A DNA stretch of 64,000 nucleotides. Source: Desulfovibrionales bacterium. GTDB taxonomy: Bacteria > Desulfobacterota > Desulfovibrionia > Desulfovibrionales > Desulfovibrionaceae. The notes beneath the pieces were generated by a model. The model worked only from the letters and a program-made list of their open reading frames with translations. It was not told the DNA's origin and did not search any database. The translations under genes and the position numbers were made by a program. Below, piece after piece: positions 1 to 10,553 of this stretch; the stretch's first letter is position 1, and every line of letters begins with the position of its first letter. The stretch lies in assembly GCA_030156255.1 (NCBI GenBank), contig JASGMV010000007.1, positions 1 through 64,000 of the forward strand, given 5' to 3'.

Positions 1-15
1 TTTCCCCTTCCCCCG
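1..15. repeat. Partial copy of dispersed repeat family I
   Basis: The first bases of the window match the right-hand end of the longer copy at 6972-7010 (a run of TTCCCCTTCCCCCGG). The window edge cuts this copy, so its full length cannot be seen. It lies about 40 bases upstream of the hemW start. Confidence 0.5.
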
Positions 16-54
16 GAAACCGCTCCACCCCGCATTTATTTCAGGGCGGTTCGT

Positions 55-1341
55 ATGGCGCGTTTCTTTGGCAACCTTGAGGCGCTGGGCAAGCCAAAGC
101 CGAAGCAGAGCCTCGACATCACGCTGGACCCCGCACAGAAAAAGTCCGGGGGCCTGCTCGTCTACGTTCACGTTCCCTTTTGCCGACGAAAATGTCCGTA
201 TTGCTCCTTTCACTCCCAAACGTTCAACCAGGTGACGTTCCACTGGTATATGCAGGCCCTGGGCAGGGAGATCGAACTATGGGGCGAGCGGCTGAACAGG
301 CCGGAAGTGCAGACGGTGTACATCGGCGGGGGCACGCCGAACTTGCTGGCGCCTGGGGAGGTCGAGCGCATCATGAGCCGGCTGCGCAAATCCTTCCGGC
401 TGGAGTCCGGCCTGGAGGCGTCCATGGAGGCCAATCCCGAGGCCCACGCGAGTCCGGAGTATTTTCGGGCGCTCATGGGCCTGGGGATCAACCGCATCAG
501 CCTGGGCGTGCAAAGCCTGGACGACGGGCAGCTGAAATTTCTGGGCCGCGGCCATTCCGCCAGACAGGCTCGGGAGGCCTTCGCCAACGCCCGTGCCGCG
601 GGTCTGGCCAATCTGGGGCTGGACCTCATGTGGGGGCTGCCGGGCCAGCGCTCCCGCAACTGGTTGGAGACGCTGAAGAGCGTGGTCAAGACGATGAAGC
701 CCGAGCACCTGTCCTGCTACAACCTGACAGTGGAGCCGGGCACGCCTTTGGAGAACACCTTGCAGACGGGCCGGGCCGAGCTGCCGGGCGACTCGGAGCA
801 GGCCCGCATGTTCGTGCACGGCGCCGAATTTCTGGAGAGCGAGGCCTACCTCCAATACGAAATCTCCAACTTCGCCCGTATGGGCTACAGCTGCCGGCAC
901 AATATGGGATACTGGGAGGGGCGGAGCTATCTGGGGTTGGGTCCGTCGGCCGTCTCGACCATCGGGGATCGGCGCTTCACCAATCCTTCGTTCATGGACG
1001 CTTACGACGCGGCGGTGCGCGGCGGGTTCGCCGGGCTGGAGTTCGAAAAACTGGACGACGCCGTCCGGTTGAAAGAGTACGTCATGCTCTCCCTGCGGAC
1101 CTCCACAGGCTTGAGCCTGGCGGAATACCGCAAACGCAGCGGCAGAGACCTGGTGTCGTCGCGCCAGCAGCTTATGGACGCCTTGTACAAGAACGGGCTG
1201 ATCCGCCTCAGCCACGGGCGGCTGCGGCTGACCAAGAACGGCATGCTCGTCTCCAACGCCATCACGGCGCGGCTGATGGAGAGCGAATCCCCGAGTCCTT
1301 TGCCCGAAGCCGGAGTCCCGGAACTCGAACCGGACGCCTGA
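55..1341 (+). CDS. hemW: HemW-like radical SAM protein (coproporphyrinogen III oxidase family)
   Basis: This 428-residue protein belongs to the HemN/HemW radical SAM family. The iron-sulfur cluster motif CxxxCxxC is visible at Cys43, Cys47 and Cys50, directly after a PF segment as in the family. Near residue 282 there is an HNxxYW segment followed by YLGLGPSA, which is the pattern of HemW, a heme-binding/heme-transfer protein, rather than of true coproporphyrinogen dehydrogenase. HemW proteins are usually around 380 residues; the extra length here lies in an N-terminal lead of about 30 residues and a Pro/Glu-rich tail. The gene stands alone and converges on the next minus-strand gene. Assignment to the family is firm; HemW versus HemN function is inferred from the motif. 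Confidence 0.88.
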   Translation: MARFFGNLEALGKPKPKQSLDITLDPAQKKSGGLLVYVHVPFCRRKCPYCSFHSQTFNQVTFHWYMQALGREIELWGERLNRPEVQTVYIGGGTPNLLAPGEVERIMSRLRKSFRLESGLEASMEANPEAHASPEYFRALMGLGINRISLGVQSLDDGQLKFLGRGHSARQAREAFANARAAGLANLGLDLMWGLPGQRSRNWLETLKSVVKTMKPEHLSCYNLTVEPGTPLENTLQTGRAELPGDSEQARMFVHGAEFLESEAYLQYEISNFARMGYSCRHNMGYWEGRSYLGLGPSAVSTIGDRRFTNPSFMDAYDAAVRGGFAGLEFEKLDDAVRLKEYVMLSLRTSTGLSLAEYRKRSGRDLVSSRQQLMDALYKNGLIRLSHGRLRLTKNGMLVSNAITARLMESESPSPLPEAGVPELEPDA

Positions 1342-1383
1342 TTTTTTCTCGGCAACGCAGCTCTCGCGCCTTTTGGTCGTCCG

Positions 1384-1737
1384 TTAAGCCACGGCGATCG
1401 TGCTGACGCCCTTCAAATACTCGAACTGTCCGGCCTGAAGCAGAGAGATTTCGGTTTCCTTGGCGTCGGTCTTCTGTTCCTTGACCCTGTCGGGCAGCGC
1501 CGATTTTCGAACCTTCTCGATTTCCCTGTGCACCTGGTTGATGCGGTTGTCGAACATCTCCAGAGTGTAGGCGCCGGACCTGACTCGGTCGACGATGCTT
1601 TGTTGATGCCGCCGCAACGCCTCTTTCGACAAATCCACCACATCGACGTCGAGGGGAGTCCGCTCGTTTTCCCGGTCCGGCTCCTCGACGCCAAAAAGTA
1701 CTTTGGCCATTTGGCCCGCATCCATGACGATATGCAT
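1384..1737 (-). CDS. Uncharacterised 117-residue protein
   Basis: I do not recognise this protein. It starts at an ATG preceded by AAGGAG at a spacing of seven bases, so it looks translated. The chain is polar and charged, predicted mostly helical, with a segment VDVVDLSKEALRR near residue 30 that is faintly reminiscent of the VELS region of FlgM-type flagellar anti-sigma factors, but the rest does not follow that family. It has no signal peptide or membrane segment. It lies 87 bases downstream of the SDR gene on the same strand and could be co-transcribed with it. It converges on hemW with only about 40 bases between them and no clear terminator. Confidence 0.65.
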   Translation of the reverse strand: MHIVMDAGQMAKVLFGVEEPDRENERTPLDVDVVDLSKEALRRHQQSIVDRVRSGAYTLEMFDNRINQVHREIEKVRKSALPDRVKEQKTDAKETEISLLQAGQFEYLKGVSTIAVA

Positions 1738-1824
1738 GGCGACGCTCCTTGTCGCTGGTTTGACAAGGCTCTTATCGGCGGGTTCGGGGAGAAGGTTAGG
1801 GCGCGCCGGGACGCAATGGCTCCT

Positions 1825-2781
<957 letters not shown>

Positions 2782-3208
2782 GAAGCCTCCAGGCCGGGGA
2801 TGAGTTGATCCACAGGCTATAGCCGTTTTCTCCGCCGCTTCCAAGCGCCTTGGAGCGCCGACCGGTTTGGCGGCGTCTGTTCAATCAACGTCACACCGAG
2901 GTTCGCCGGCCGTTTTTCGCGTCGAGAAAGCTTGAGAAAGCGGATTGCTCTTTTGGCGGCCTTGAGGGTATAGAAAGCTGTTTGCGGTGCGGCGGCCCGA
3001 ATGCGCGGCCGCGGTTTGCGGCCTGCAGCCGTTTGGCCTGCAAGGGCGAGTCCGTGGAGACGCTGCAAAAGAGGGGCGGTCTGGCGCATGCGTCGGACCG
3101 TTTCTTATGGTCGCAGTCCTCAAATCGCCTGCACATGCAACGTTCTCGGCCGAACAACGGGCTGGCGCCGTAGCGAATTTCTTGCTTTCGACGACAAGAG
3201 AGGAAGGG
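2782..3208. other. 427-base divergent intergenic region before pyrB
   Basis: The region separates the minus-strand SDR gene from plus-strand pyrB. No convincing ORF is present. It carries a candidate sigma-70 promoter (separate entry) about 240 bases upstream of the pyrB start, so the pyrB leader could be long. I saw no clear attenuator hairpin with a T tract. Confidence 0.5.
2945..2974 (+). promoter_or_regulatory. Candidate sigma-70 promoter for pyrB-pyrC
   Basis: A TTGCTC box (2945-2950) and a TATAGA box (2969-2974) are separated by 18 bases. The match is moderate and the leader to pyrB would be about 230 bases, so this is only a candidate. Confidence 0.3.
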
Positions 3209-4174
3209 ATGTCCGAACCCAGACAGTGGCGACACAAGGACCTGCTGGACGTATCCCAGCTTGACCGCGACGACGTCGCCCATATTTTTGAAGCCGCCGC
3301 ATATTTTCAAGAAATCAACAGCCGGCCGGTGAAGAAGGTCCCGACCTTGCGGGGCCGCAGCGTGGTGCTGTTTTTCGCCGAACCGTCCACCCGGACCAAA
3401 ACGTCCTTTGACGTGGCCGGGAAACGGCTGTCCGCGGACACGTTCTCCCTGGCCAAAAGCTCCAGCTCCCTGCGCAAGGGCGAAAGCCTCAAGGACACGG
3501 CCTTGACCCTGCAGGCCATGAATCCGGACGCCATCGTCATTCGGCATGAGTCCAGCGGCGCGGCGCAATTTTTGGCCGAACGGCTGGAGTGCAGCGTCAT
3601 CAACGCCGGAGACGGCTGGCACGCCCACCCCACCCAGTCCCTGCTCGACGCCTTCAGTCTGCACCAGCAATGGGGCGCTATGGATTTCAGCGGCAAGACC
3701 GTGCTGATCCTGGGCGACATCGCCCACAGCCGGGTGGCCCGCTCCAACGTGCGCCTTTTGACCATGCTCGGGGCCAAGGTTCGGCTGTGCGGCCCGCGGA
3801 CGCTGATGCCGGCGACCTTGAAGGGCTGGCCCGTGGAGGTCTGCCCGCGCCTGGACGAAGCGGTCCGGGGGGTGCATGCGGTCATGTGCCTGCGGTTGCA
3901 GCTTGAGCGCCAGCAGGACGGCCTGCTCCCGGATTTGCGCGAGTACGCCGTGCGCTACGGCCTGGGCCTGCGCCATCTGAAGGCCGCGGCCGAGGACGCC
4001 GTGGTGCTGCATCCGGGCCCCATGAACAGGGGGGTGGAGATCAACGACGATCTGGCCGACACGGACCAGTGCCTTGTGCTGGACCAGGTGGCCAATGGCG
4101 TGGCCACGCGCATGGCGCTGTTGTTTCTGTATCTGACCAGGAAGTCCCCCGTGTCCGGGTATGCGACGGATTGA
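3209..4174 (+). CDS. pyrB: Aspartate carbamoyltransferase catalytic subunit
   Basis: This 321-residue enzyme condenses carbamoyl phosphate with aspartate in the second step of pyrimidine synthesis. The carbamoyl-phosphate motif STRT is at residues 60-63, followed by the family signatures [10 protein letters not shown], a [12 protein letters not shown] stretch of the aspartate domain, and [10 protein letters not shown] near the C-terminus. The start is the ATG at 3209 behind GAGGAAGG. The reading frame runs further upstream but without similarity. pyrC follows 57 bases later, so the two are probably one transcript. No pyrI regulatory subunit gene is next to it, and the length is typical of a stand-alone catalytic chain. 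Confidence 0.95.
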   Translation: MSEPRQWRHKDLLDVSQLDRDDVAHIFEAAAYFQEINSRPVKKVPTLRGRSVVLFFAEPSTRTKTSFDVAGKRLSADTFSLAKSSSSLRKGESLKDTALTLQAMNPDAIVIRHESSGAAQFLAERLECSVINAGDGWHAHPTQSLLDAFSLHQQWGAMDFSGKTVLILGDIAHSRVARSNVRLLTMLGAKVRLCGPRTLMPATLKGWPVEVCPRLDEAVRGVHAVMCLRLQLERQQDGLLPDLREYAVRYGLGLRHLKAAAEDAVVLHPGPMNRGVEINDDLADTDQCLVLDQVANGVATRMALLFLYLTRKSPVSGYATD

Positions 4175-4231
4175 AGGCGCACGGCCGCCGAATGATTCCA
4201 AAGGCCGGGTTGTTCAAAAGGAGCGTCGAAC

Positions 4232-5512
4232 ATGAGCCTGATAGACTTGGTGGTGCAGTCGGCCCAGTGGAAAGGCGAGGCCGTGGACGTGTTCATTTCC
4301 GGGGGCCGGATCAAGGAGCTTGCGCCCGCCGGACGCGAGCCCGTCTCCGAGTCCGTACAGGCCGTGGACGCCAAGGGGCTGGTTCTGCTGCCTTCGCTCA
4401 CGGACGTGCATACGCATCTGCGCGAGCCGGGGTTCGAATATAAGGAAGACATCGCCTCGGGCCTTGCGGCCGCGGCCCAGGGCGGATTCGGTCAGGTCAT
4501 GGCCATGGCCAACACCAACCCGGTGAACGATACGGCCTCGGTCACGGAGCACATGCTGCGCCAGGCGCAGGCTGTCCATCCCGACGGACCGAGGCTCTAC
4601 CCCATCGGCGCGCTGACTCGGGGCCTGCAGGGCAAGGAGCTTGCGCCCTTGGCGGAGCTGGCCGAATCGGGATGCCAGGCCTTTTCCAATGACGGACTTC
4701 CGGTGCTCGACACCGAGCTTTTCCGGCGGGCCGTGGAGTACGCTTCGGACCTCGGCCGCATCGTGATCGACCACTGCGAGGACCCGTTCATGAAGCCGGC
4801 GGCGGGGATCAACGAGGGCGTGGTCTCCAGTGAGCTCGGCCTGGCCGGGCAGCCCGACGCGGGCGAGGCCATCCAGGCGGCCCGGGACATCCTGCTGGCG
4901 GAATATCTGGACCTGCCCCTGCATCTGGCCCACATCAGTTCGGCCAAGTCCGTGGAGCTCATCGCCGGGGCCAAACGGCGCGGGATCAAGGTCACGGCCG
5001 AGACCTGCCCGCATTACCTGGTGTTCACCGAGGAGGAGGTGCGCGGCTACAATACGGCGGCCAAGGTCAACCCGCCCTTGCGCACGCAGCAGGACGTGCT
5101 GGCCGTACGCCAGGCCCTGCGCGAAGGGGTGATCGACATTCTGGCTACGGATCACGCCCCCCACGCCCGCCATGAAAAGGAGGTGGAGTTCGACCAGGCG
5201 CCTTGCGGCGTCTCCGGCCTGGACACCGCCTTGTCCGTCACGTGGGCGCTGGTCAAGGAGGGCGAACTGAGTCTGGACGACTTTCTTCGGGCGTGGAGTT
5301 CGGGCCCATGCAAGATTTTCGGGCTCGACTGCAATGGCTTCGCGCCGGGCGATCCCGCGGACTTTCTGCTGTTCGATCCCGAGGCCGAATGGGAGGTGAC
5401 GCCGGGCGCCATGCTCTCCAAGGGGAAGAATACGCCGCTTTTGGGCCGCGTCCTCACGGGGCGGGTTCGCAGCCATTTTCTTCTGGGGCGAAACATTGTA
5501 CCGTCCCGCTAA
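4232..5512 (+). CDS. pyrC: Dihydroorotase (class I, PyrC)
   Basis: This 426-residue amidohydrolase cyclises carbamoyl aspartate to dihydroorotate, the step after PyrB. The metal-binding HTHLREPG motif lies near residue 60, a second metal region AHISSAKS in the middle, and the conserved DHAPH segment near residue 305. Length and motifs fit the long class I dihydroorotases found beside pyrB in many bacteria. An AAGGAG-type ribosome site precedes the ATG. It is the second gene of the pyrBC pair, and the next gene (HD protein) begins 56 bases downstream on the same strand. Confidence 0.94.
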   Translation: MSLIDLVVQSAQWKGEAVDVFISGGRIKELAPAGREPVSESVQAVDAKGLVLLPSLTDVHTHLREPGFEYKEDIASGLAAAAQGGFGQVMAMANTNPVNDTASVTEHMLRQAQAVHPDGPRLYPIGALTRGLQGKELAPLAELAESGCQAFSNDGLPVLDTELFRRAVEYASDLGRIVIDHCEDPFMKPAAGINEGVVSSELGLAGQPDAGEAIQAARDILLAEYLDLPLHLAHISSAKSVELIAGAKRRGIKVTAETCPHYLVFTEEEVRGYNTAAKVNPPLRTQQDVLAVRQALREGVIDILATDHAPHARHEKEVEFDQAPCGVSGLDTALSVTWALVKEGELSLDDFLRAWSSGPCKIFGLDCNGFAPGDPADFLLFDPEAEWEVTPGAMLSKGKNTPLLGRVLTGRVRSHFLLGRNIVPSR

Positions 5513-5568
5513 AGGAACCCTATCAGCCCCGCCACGCGAGCGAATCAATTTTTCATGGAGGACCCTGC

Positions 5569-6900
5569 ATGCCCCAGCCTTATAAAGATGCGGTGAGCAT
5601 ATGCAAGACGCTGATGCGCAACGGCTATGACGCTTACGTGATCAACGCACGCCTTCAGAACCAGGGAATCGACGACAAGGGCGACGAAACCGCCATCGAT
5701 ATTTGTTCGGAGCTGCCCCTGGAGGGGCTTGGCAAATATTTCCCCGGGATCAAGCCCAGCCCCGACGAATCGTGCGCCGGCGTGCTCAAGGAAGGCGGGG
5801 TTGCGTTCCACTTTTATCAGGCGGACATGGACTCTGCGGCCCATCCCGAGGAGTCCGTGGTTCGGATGACTCCCCGGTTGCTCAAGGCCCTGGAGAAAAA
5901 AGGCGAACTGCCGTTCTCCACCGCCTGCCCGTTTATCCCCAAGGCCGAGGACAAGTACGATGGGTTCGCCGATCTGAGCGAACAGCAGATTCGACTCAAG
6001 GGGTCGCCGGACTTGGTGCTGAAAAAGGATTACATGCTGGCCCTCCGGGCGCTCCGTTTCGCGGCCAACTATCATCTGCCCATCGAGCCCAACACCTGGA
6101 TGGCCATCGTGCGCGCGGCCAAGCGCGTGGTCAGCTACGCGCCGGGCGCCGACATCATGGACGAGTGGCGCAAGGTCGAGGCCGAAAACATGTGGCAGTT
6201 CGTCCAGCACCTCTACGAGACGCAGCTTTTGCACGGCCTGATGCCGGACATCGCCTCCTTGAGCAAGGTCCGCCAGATTCGCAACACGGAGACGGGGGAG
6301 GAGGAAAGCGTCTTGGCCCACACCATCGAGGTCATGCGCCGCTATCCCGAAGAATTGCCCTACGACTGGTACGGAACTATGGCCTGTTTGTTCCACGACG
6401 TGGGCAAGCTTTACGCGGCCGAATACATAGATGAGACCTGGACCTTCTACCAGCACCACCGCATCGGGGCCAAGATCACGCACAAAATTCTCTCCAAGCT
6501 CGGGTTCCAGCCCGAGGACGTCAATCTTCTCACCCACCTCGTTCGGCATCATATGCATTTTCATTTCATGCTGACGGACAAGGGCGTGCGCCGCTTCAGG
6601 GCGCTGGACGAATACCCCCGCCTTATTGAGATGGTGCGGGCGGACGTCAAGGCCCGCGGGAGCAGCTACCGCGAATTCAATCACAACATGAAGCTGCTGG
6701 AGCGGGCGGACATCCCCGAGGAAATCCTGGAGCCGTTCATGAACGGCAACCAGATCATGCAGGCCACGGACCTCAAGGCGGGCCCGGCCGTGGGGCTTAT
6801 TCGCGAGGCGCTGCTCAAGGCCCAGATTCACGGCGACGTCGCGAATTTCGACGAGGCCGTGGAGTTTGTGAAGGCCTTCAAAAAGAGGGAAAAGCTCTAA
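5569..6900 (+). CDS. HD-domain protein with degenerate CCA/poly(A) polymerase-like head
   Basis: This 443-residue protein aligns by eye along its length with class II tRNA nucleotidyltransferases (CCA-adding/poly(A) polymerase), followed by an intact-looking HD domain (HDVGKLY near residue 280, then HHRIGA and HLVRHHM). The catalytic head is worn: where the family has a GG pair before the first acidic motif this protein has YVINARLQ, and the DxD pair reads AID, so the first catalytic Asp is missing. The neck motif that normally reads RMLRAIRFAA is retained as LALRALRFAA. I infer that nucleotidyl transfer is lost and that the HD phosphohydrolase part is the active one. The start is the ATG at 5569 behind GGAGGA; the longer reading frame overlaps pyrC and is not used. 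Confidence 0.8.
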   Translation: MPQPYKDAVSICKTLMRNGYDAYVINARLQNQGIDDKGDETAIDICSELPLEGLGKYFPGIKPSPDESCAGVLKEGGVAFHFYQADMDSAAHPEESVVRMTPRLLKALEKKGELPFSTACPFIPKAEDKYDGFADLSEQQIRLKGSPDLVLKKDYMLALRALRFAANYHLPIEPNTWMAIVRAAKRVVSYAPGADIMDEWRKVEAENMWQFVQHLYETQLLHGLMPDIASLSKVRQIRNTETGEEESVLAHTIEVMRRYPEELPYDWYGTMACLFHDVGKLYAAEYIDETWTFYQHHRIGAKITHKILSKLGFQPEDVNLLTHLVRHHMHFHFMLTDKGVRRFRALDEYPRLIEMVRADVKARGSSYREFNHNMKLLERADIPEEILEPFMNGNQIMQATDLKAGPAVGLIREALLKAQIHGDVANFDEAVEFVKAFKKREKL

Positions 6901-6971
6901 CGCATTTGATACGGAAACAATCCATCCGACGGAAAGACGTCTTTTTTTCGGCTTATGGGTCGCTCCTTTAT

Positions 6972-7010
6972 AAAAAAGTTTTGGGGAAAGGGGGCTTCCC
7001 CTTCCCCCGG
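6972..7010. repeat. Dispersed repeat family I, copy B
   Basis: A run AAAAAAGTTTT, then alternating G and C blocks (GGGGAAAGGGGG / CTTCCCCTTCCCCCGG) that can fold into a G-rich/C-rich hairpin. Its reverse complement matches the copy at 13587-13627 almost base for base. It ends 17 bases before the helicase start codon. Confidence 0.7.
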
Positions 7011-7027
7011 TTCGCATCAACGCCAAA

Positions 7028-10000
7028 GTGACCAATTCCGTTTGCGACTACGTTCAGGCTTTGCTCGAAGCCGAAAGGTTCGAGGGGCAGATAGCGCATC
7101 ATCGCATTTTGCCCGGCCGCAACGCCTCCTGGGGAGATCCTCGAAGGCCGCTGTCCCGCGCCATGCGCGGCGTTCTGGATCGGCAGGGCGTTGAGAAGCT
7201 CTACAGCCACCAGGCCCATGCGCTGGATCTGATCCGCTCCGGACGCCACGTGGTCGCGGCCACGCCCACGGCCAGCGGCAAGACCCTGATCTACACTTTG
7301 CCGGTGCTGGAGTCCGTGCTGGCCGACCCGGATGCGCGCTCCCTGTACGTTTTTCCCCTCAAGGCCCTGGCCCAGGACCAGCTTCGCGTGCTGCGCGAAT
7401 GGGCCGGAGACGAGACGTCCGTGACCGCGGCCATCTACGACGGGGACACCACGGACCACTTCCGGCGCAAAATCCGCCAAAATCCGCCCAACGTCATCCT
7501 GACCAACCCGGAGATGGTCCATCTCTCCATGCTGCCCCACCACGACGCCTGGGCGCCGTTCTGGGCCGGACTGCGCTACGTTGTGCTGGACGAGGTCCAC
7601 ACCTACCGCGGCGTGCTCGGATCGCACATGGCCATGGTTCTGCGGCGGCTGCGGCGCATGTGCCGATACTACGGCTCGGACCCGACCTTCGTTTTTTGCT
7701 CGGCCACGGTGGGAAACCCGGCCGAACTGTGCGAAAAGCTGACCGGGCTTGCGGTTACGGCCATCACGGAGTCCGGTTCGGCCCAGGGCCCGCGGCGTAT
7801 GGTTTTTCTCAATCCGGATTCGAGCCCGTCCACGGCGGCCATTCTGCTGCTTCAGGCGGCCTTGGCTCGCGGCTTGCGCACCATCGTCTACACACAGTCC
7901 CGGCGCATGACCGAACTGATTTCCCTCTGGGCCCAGGAGTCGGCCGGCGACTTCAAGGGCAAGATCAGCGCCTACCGCGCCGGGTTTCTGCCCGAAGAGC
8001 GCCGCGAGATCGAGGCGCGCATGGCCGCGGGCGATCTGCTGGCCGTCATCTCCACCAGCGCTCTGGAGCTTGGCATCGACATCGGCGGGCTCGATCTGTG
8101 CATCCTGGTGGGCTACCCCGGCACGATCATGCAGACGCTCCAGCGCGGCGGCCGGGTGGGGCGCAGCCAACAGGAGTCGGCCGTGGTCCTTATCGCCCGG
8201 GAGGACGCTCTGGACCAGTATTTCATGCGCAATCCCGACGACTTCTTCAGCCGGCCGCCGGAAACCGCCGTGGTCAATCCCTACAACGAGGTGGTCATGG
8301 ACCGGCACCTGGTCTGCGCCGCAGCGGAATTGACCCTGTCCCGGGAGGAGCGTCTGCTGCAGGACCCGGAAACAATGGCCGGCGTCCAACGGCTGCTGGC
8401 CCGGGGCGAGCTGCTCCAAAGCGCGGACGGCCGCGAACTGCTCTCCCGCCGCAAGCGTCCTCACCGGGAGGTGGACCTGCGCGGAACCGGCCGGACCCTG
8501 AGCATTGAAGACGCCCGAAACGGGCATGTCATCGGTATGATCGACGCTCACCGGGCGTACAAGGAGGCCCACCCCGGCGCGGTCTACTTGCACCGGGGCG
8601 AAAGCTTCGTGGTGGAGGATCTGGACGTGTCCGCGGCCGTTGTGCGGGCCGCGCGGCGGCGGGTTGGCTACTACACCCGCGTGCGCGTGGAGAAGTCCAC
8701 GGAAATTCTGGAGGTCCGGGGCGAGTCCGAGCTGCCCTCGGCCAAGGTCTTTTACGGCAAGCTCAGGGTCACGGAGCTGGTCACGGGCTACGAGAAGCGC
8801 CGCGTCAGCGGCGGAACCCTGCTTACCGTGGTCCCCCTGGACCTGCCGCCCCTGGTCTATGAAACCGTGGGAATGTGGTTCGCCATACCCGATGCAATTC
8901 GTCGGCGGGCCGAGGCGGACTATTACCACTTCATGGGCGGCATCCACGCCCTGGAGCACGCGGCCATCGGCGTCATGCCGCTCGTCGTGCTGGCCGACCG
9001 CAACGACCTGGGCGGCATCTCCACGCCGGCCCACGAACAGGTGGGCGGGCCGGCCGTGTTCATCTACGACGGCCTTCCCGGAGGCGCGGGCCTCACGAAG
9101 GAGGGCTTCCGGCGCGCCCAGGAAGTGCTCCAGAAGACGTTTCAACTCGTAACCGAGTGCCCGTGCGAGTTGGGCTGCCCCTCGTGCGTGCATTCCCCGA
9201 AATGCGGTTCGGGTAACCGGCCCATCGACAAGGCCGCCGCGATCATGGTCATGCGGGAGATGCTTCGGCCGGGCGCTGCGGATATTTCGCTTATTCGCGA
9301 ACCGAAGATTTCGCCGCCGCGGCCCGAAGAGCAGATTTCGTCCGGGAGTGATTTCATCTCCGGCGGAAGCCATGGCTTGGAGACGCCGGCGCCGCCGGAA
9401 AAGGAGGAGGCCGCAGTGGAGAAAAATTTTAACGAAAACGTCATTGTGGCCGGCGAGGACGCCCCACAGGACGCCTTCGCTCCTGCGCTCGGCCCTCCTC
9501 GCCGCACGGACAAGGCGCCTCGGTTTACCGTGCTGGATATCGAGACCCGGCGCTCGGCCAAGGATGTCGGAGGGTGGGGCAAGGCGGACCTCATGGGCGT
9601 CAGCGTGGCGGTGCTCTATGATTCCGGACCGGACGAATTTGTCGTTTATGAGGAGCCGGACGTCCCGCAGCTCGTGGAGCGGATGCAGGCCGCCCCGCTG
9701 GTGGTGGGATTCAATACTTTACGGTTCGACTACAAGGTGCTGTCCGGGCTGGTTCCTTTCCGGAAAAGGGATATCACCTCGTTGGACTTGCTGGCCCACA
9801 TCCACGAGCGGCTCGGCTACCGGCTCAAGCTGGACAATCTGGCCCAGGCCACCCTGGACGCGCCAAAGTCCGCGGACGGGCTCCAGGCGCTGGCCTGGTG
9901 GAAAGAAGGCCGGTTGGACCTGATCAGCGAGTATTGCCGCAAGGACGTGGAGCTGACCAGGGATCTTTATTTATATGGACGCGAGCACGGTTACGTGTTG

Positions 10001-10048
10001 TTCACCAACAAGGCCGGGGCCAAGGTCCGCGCTCCCGTGGCGTGGTGA
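7028..10048 (+). CDS. MrfA-like DEAD/DEAH helicase fused to MrfB-like DEDDy exonuclease
   Basis: The 1006-residue protein combines two activities. Residues about 50-430 form a superfamily 2 helicase: a TPTASGKT P-loop near residue 80, a DEVH Walker B near 190, and [19 protein letters not shown] as motif VI. Residues about 640-740 are a DUF1998-type region ending in the four-cysteine cluster [14 protein letters not shown]. This layout is that of MrfA (YprA) of Bacillus, a mitomycin-repair helicase. After a linker of about 90 residues comes an RNase H-fold 3'-5' exonuclease (residues about 835-1000) with DIE, NTLRFD and YCRKDVE, the DEDDy motifs seen in MrfB (YprB). The GTG start at 7028 has only a weak ribosome site; no better start is visible. 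Function in crosslink repair is inferred from the Bacillus pair. Confidence 0.85.
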   Translation: MTNSVCDYVQALLEAERFEGQIAHHRILPGRNASWGDPRRPLSRAMRGVLDRQGVEKLYSHQAHALDLIRSGRHVVAATPTASGKTLIYTLPVLESVLADPDARSLYVFPLKALAQDQLRVLREWAGDETSVTAAIYDGDTTDHFRRKIRQNPPNVILTNPEMVHLSMLPHHDAWAPFWAGLRYVVLDEVHTYRGVLGSHMAMVLRRLRRMCRYYGSDPTFVFCSATVGNPAELCEKLTGLAVTAITESGSAQGPRRMVFLNPDSSPSTAAILLLQAALARGLRTIVYTQSRRMTELISLWAQESAGDFKGKISAYRAGFLPEERREIEARMAAGDLLAVISTSALELGIDIGGLDLCILVGYPGTIMQTLQRGGRVGRSQQESAVVLIAREDALDQYFMRNPDDFFSRPPETAVVNPYNEVVMDRHLVCAAAELTLSREERLLQDPETMAGVQRLLARGELLQSADGRELLSRRKRPHREVDLRGTGRTLSIEDARNGHVIGMIDAHRAYKEAHPGAVYLHRGESFVVEDLDVSAAVVRAARRRVGYYTRVRVEKSTEILEVRGESELPSAKVFYGKLRVTELVTGYEKRRVSGGTLLTVVPLDLPPLVYETVGMWFAIPDAIRRRAEADYYHFMGGIHALEHAAIGVMPLVVLADRNDLGGISTPAHEQVGGPAVFIYDGLPGGAGLTKEGFRRAQEVLQKTFQLVTECPCELGCPSCVHSPKCGSGNRPIDKAAAIMVMREMLRPGAADISLIREPKISPPRPEEQISSGSDFISGGSHGLETPAPPEKEEAAVEKNFNENVIVAGEDAPQDAFAPALGPPRRTDKAPRFTVLDIETRRSAKDVGGWGKADLMGVSVAVLYDSGPDEFVVYEEPDVPQLVERMQAAPLVVGFNTLRFDYKVLSGLVPFRKRDITSLDLLAHIHERLGYRLKLDNLAQATLDAPKSADGLQALAWWKEGRLDLISEYCRKDVELTRDLYLYGREHGYVLFTNKAGAKVRAPVAW

Positions 10049-10175
10049 CAACCCGGCGAATGCGGCGCCCCGCGAAGCGGCCGGTCCCTTGGCCCGCCTG
10101 GCGCGGCTTCTTGCCGAACGCATCCGATATGGTTATGGTCCCCACTCCATCACCGTTATTTCCAAGGAGCATCCC

Positions 10176-10553
10176 TTGAAACCCGATTTCGAAAAGCAGG
10201 GCGGGCTGGTTCCGGTCATCGCGCAGGAGGCGGATACCGGCGAAGTCCTTATGCTCGCCTATATGAACGAAGAAGCCTTTGACAAGACGCTGAGCACGGG
10301 AGAAGCTCACTACTGGAGCCGCAGCAGAAAGACGCTGTGGCGCAAGGGCGGCACTTCCGGCCACGTGCAGAAGGTCCGGTCCGTCCGCCTGGACTGCGAC
10401 CGCGACACTGTACTTCTGTTGGTGGAGCAGCTTGGCGGCGCCGCCTGCCACGAAGGCTACAGGAGCTGCTTCTTCCGGGAAGTCGACTCCGAAGGCGAGG
10501 TCCGCGAATGCTGCCCCAAAGTTTTCGATCCCGAGGAGGTCTATAAGAAATGA
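10176..10553 (+). CDS. hisI: Phosphoribosyl-AMP cyclohydrolase
   Basis: This 125-residue enzyme opens the purine ring of phosphoribosyl-AMP in histidine synthesis. Family signatures are visible: LAYMNEEAF near the N-terminus, [14 protein letters not shown], and the metal-binding LDCDRD and [12 protein letters not shown]. The start is a TTG at 10176 with AAGGAG six bases upstream; the reading frame extends further left but runs over the helicase end without family similarity. It is the single-domain form with no HisE part. Its stop overlaps the hisG start as ATGA, so the two are translationally coupled. Confidence 0.93.
   Translation: MKPDFEKQGGLVPVIAQEADTGEVLMLAYMNEEAFDKTLSTGEAHYWSRSRKTLWRKGGTSGHVQKVRSVRLDCDRDTVLLLVEQLGGAACHEGYRSCFFREVDSEGEVRECCPKVFDPEEVYKK

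Noticed and set aside
4200-5560. 444-codon minus-strand frame opposite pyrC
   Set aside because: Shadow of pyrC; no domain, and the plus strand carries the dihydroorotase motifs.
6968-9373. 801-codon minus-strand frame opposite the helicase gene
   Set aside because: It is a shadow of the high-G+C helicase gene; its translation is rich in Gly, Arg, His and Gln with no domain, while the plus strand has clear helicase motifs.
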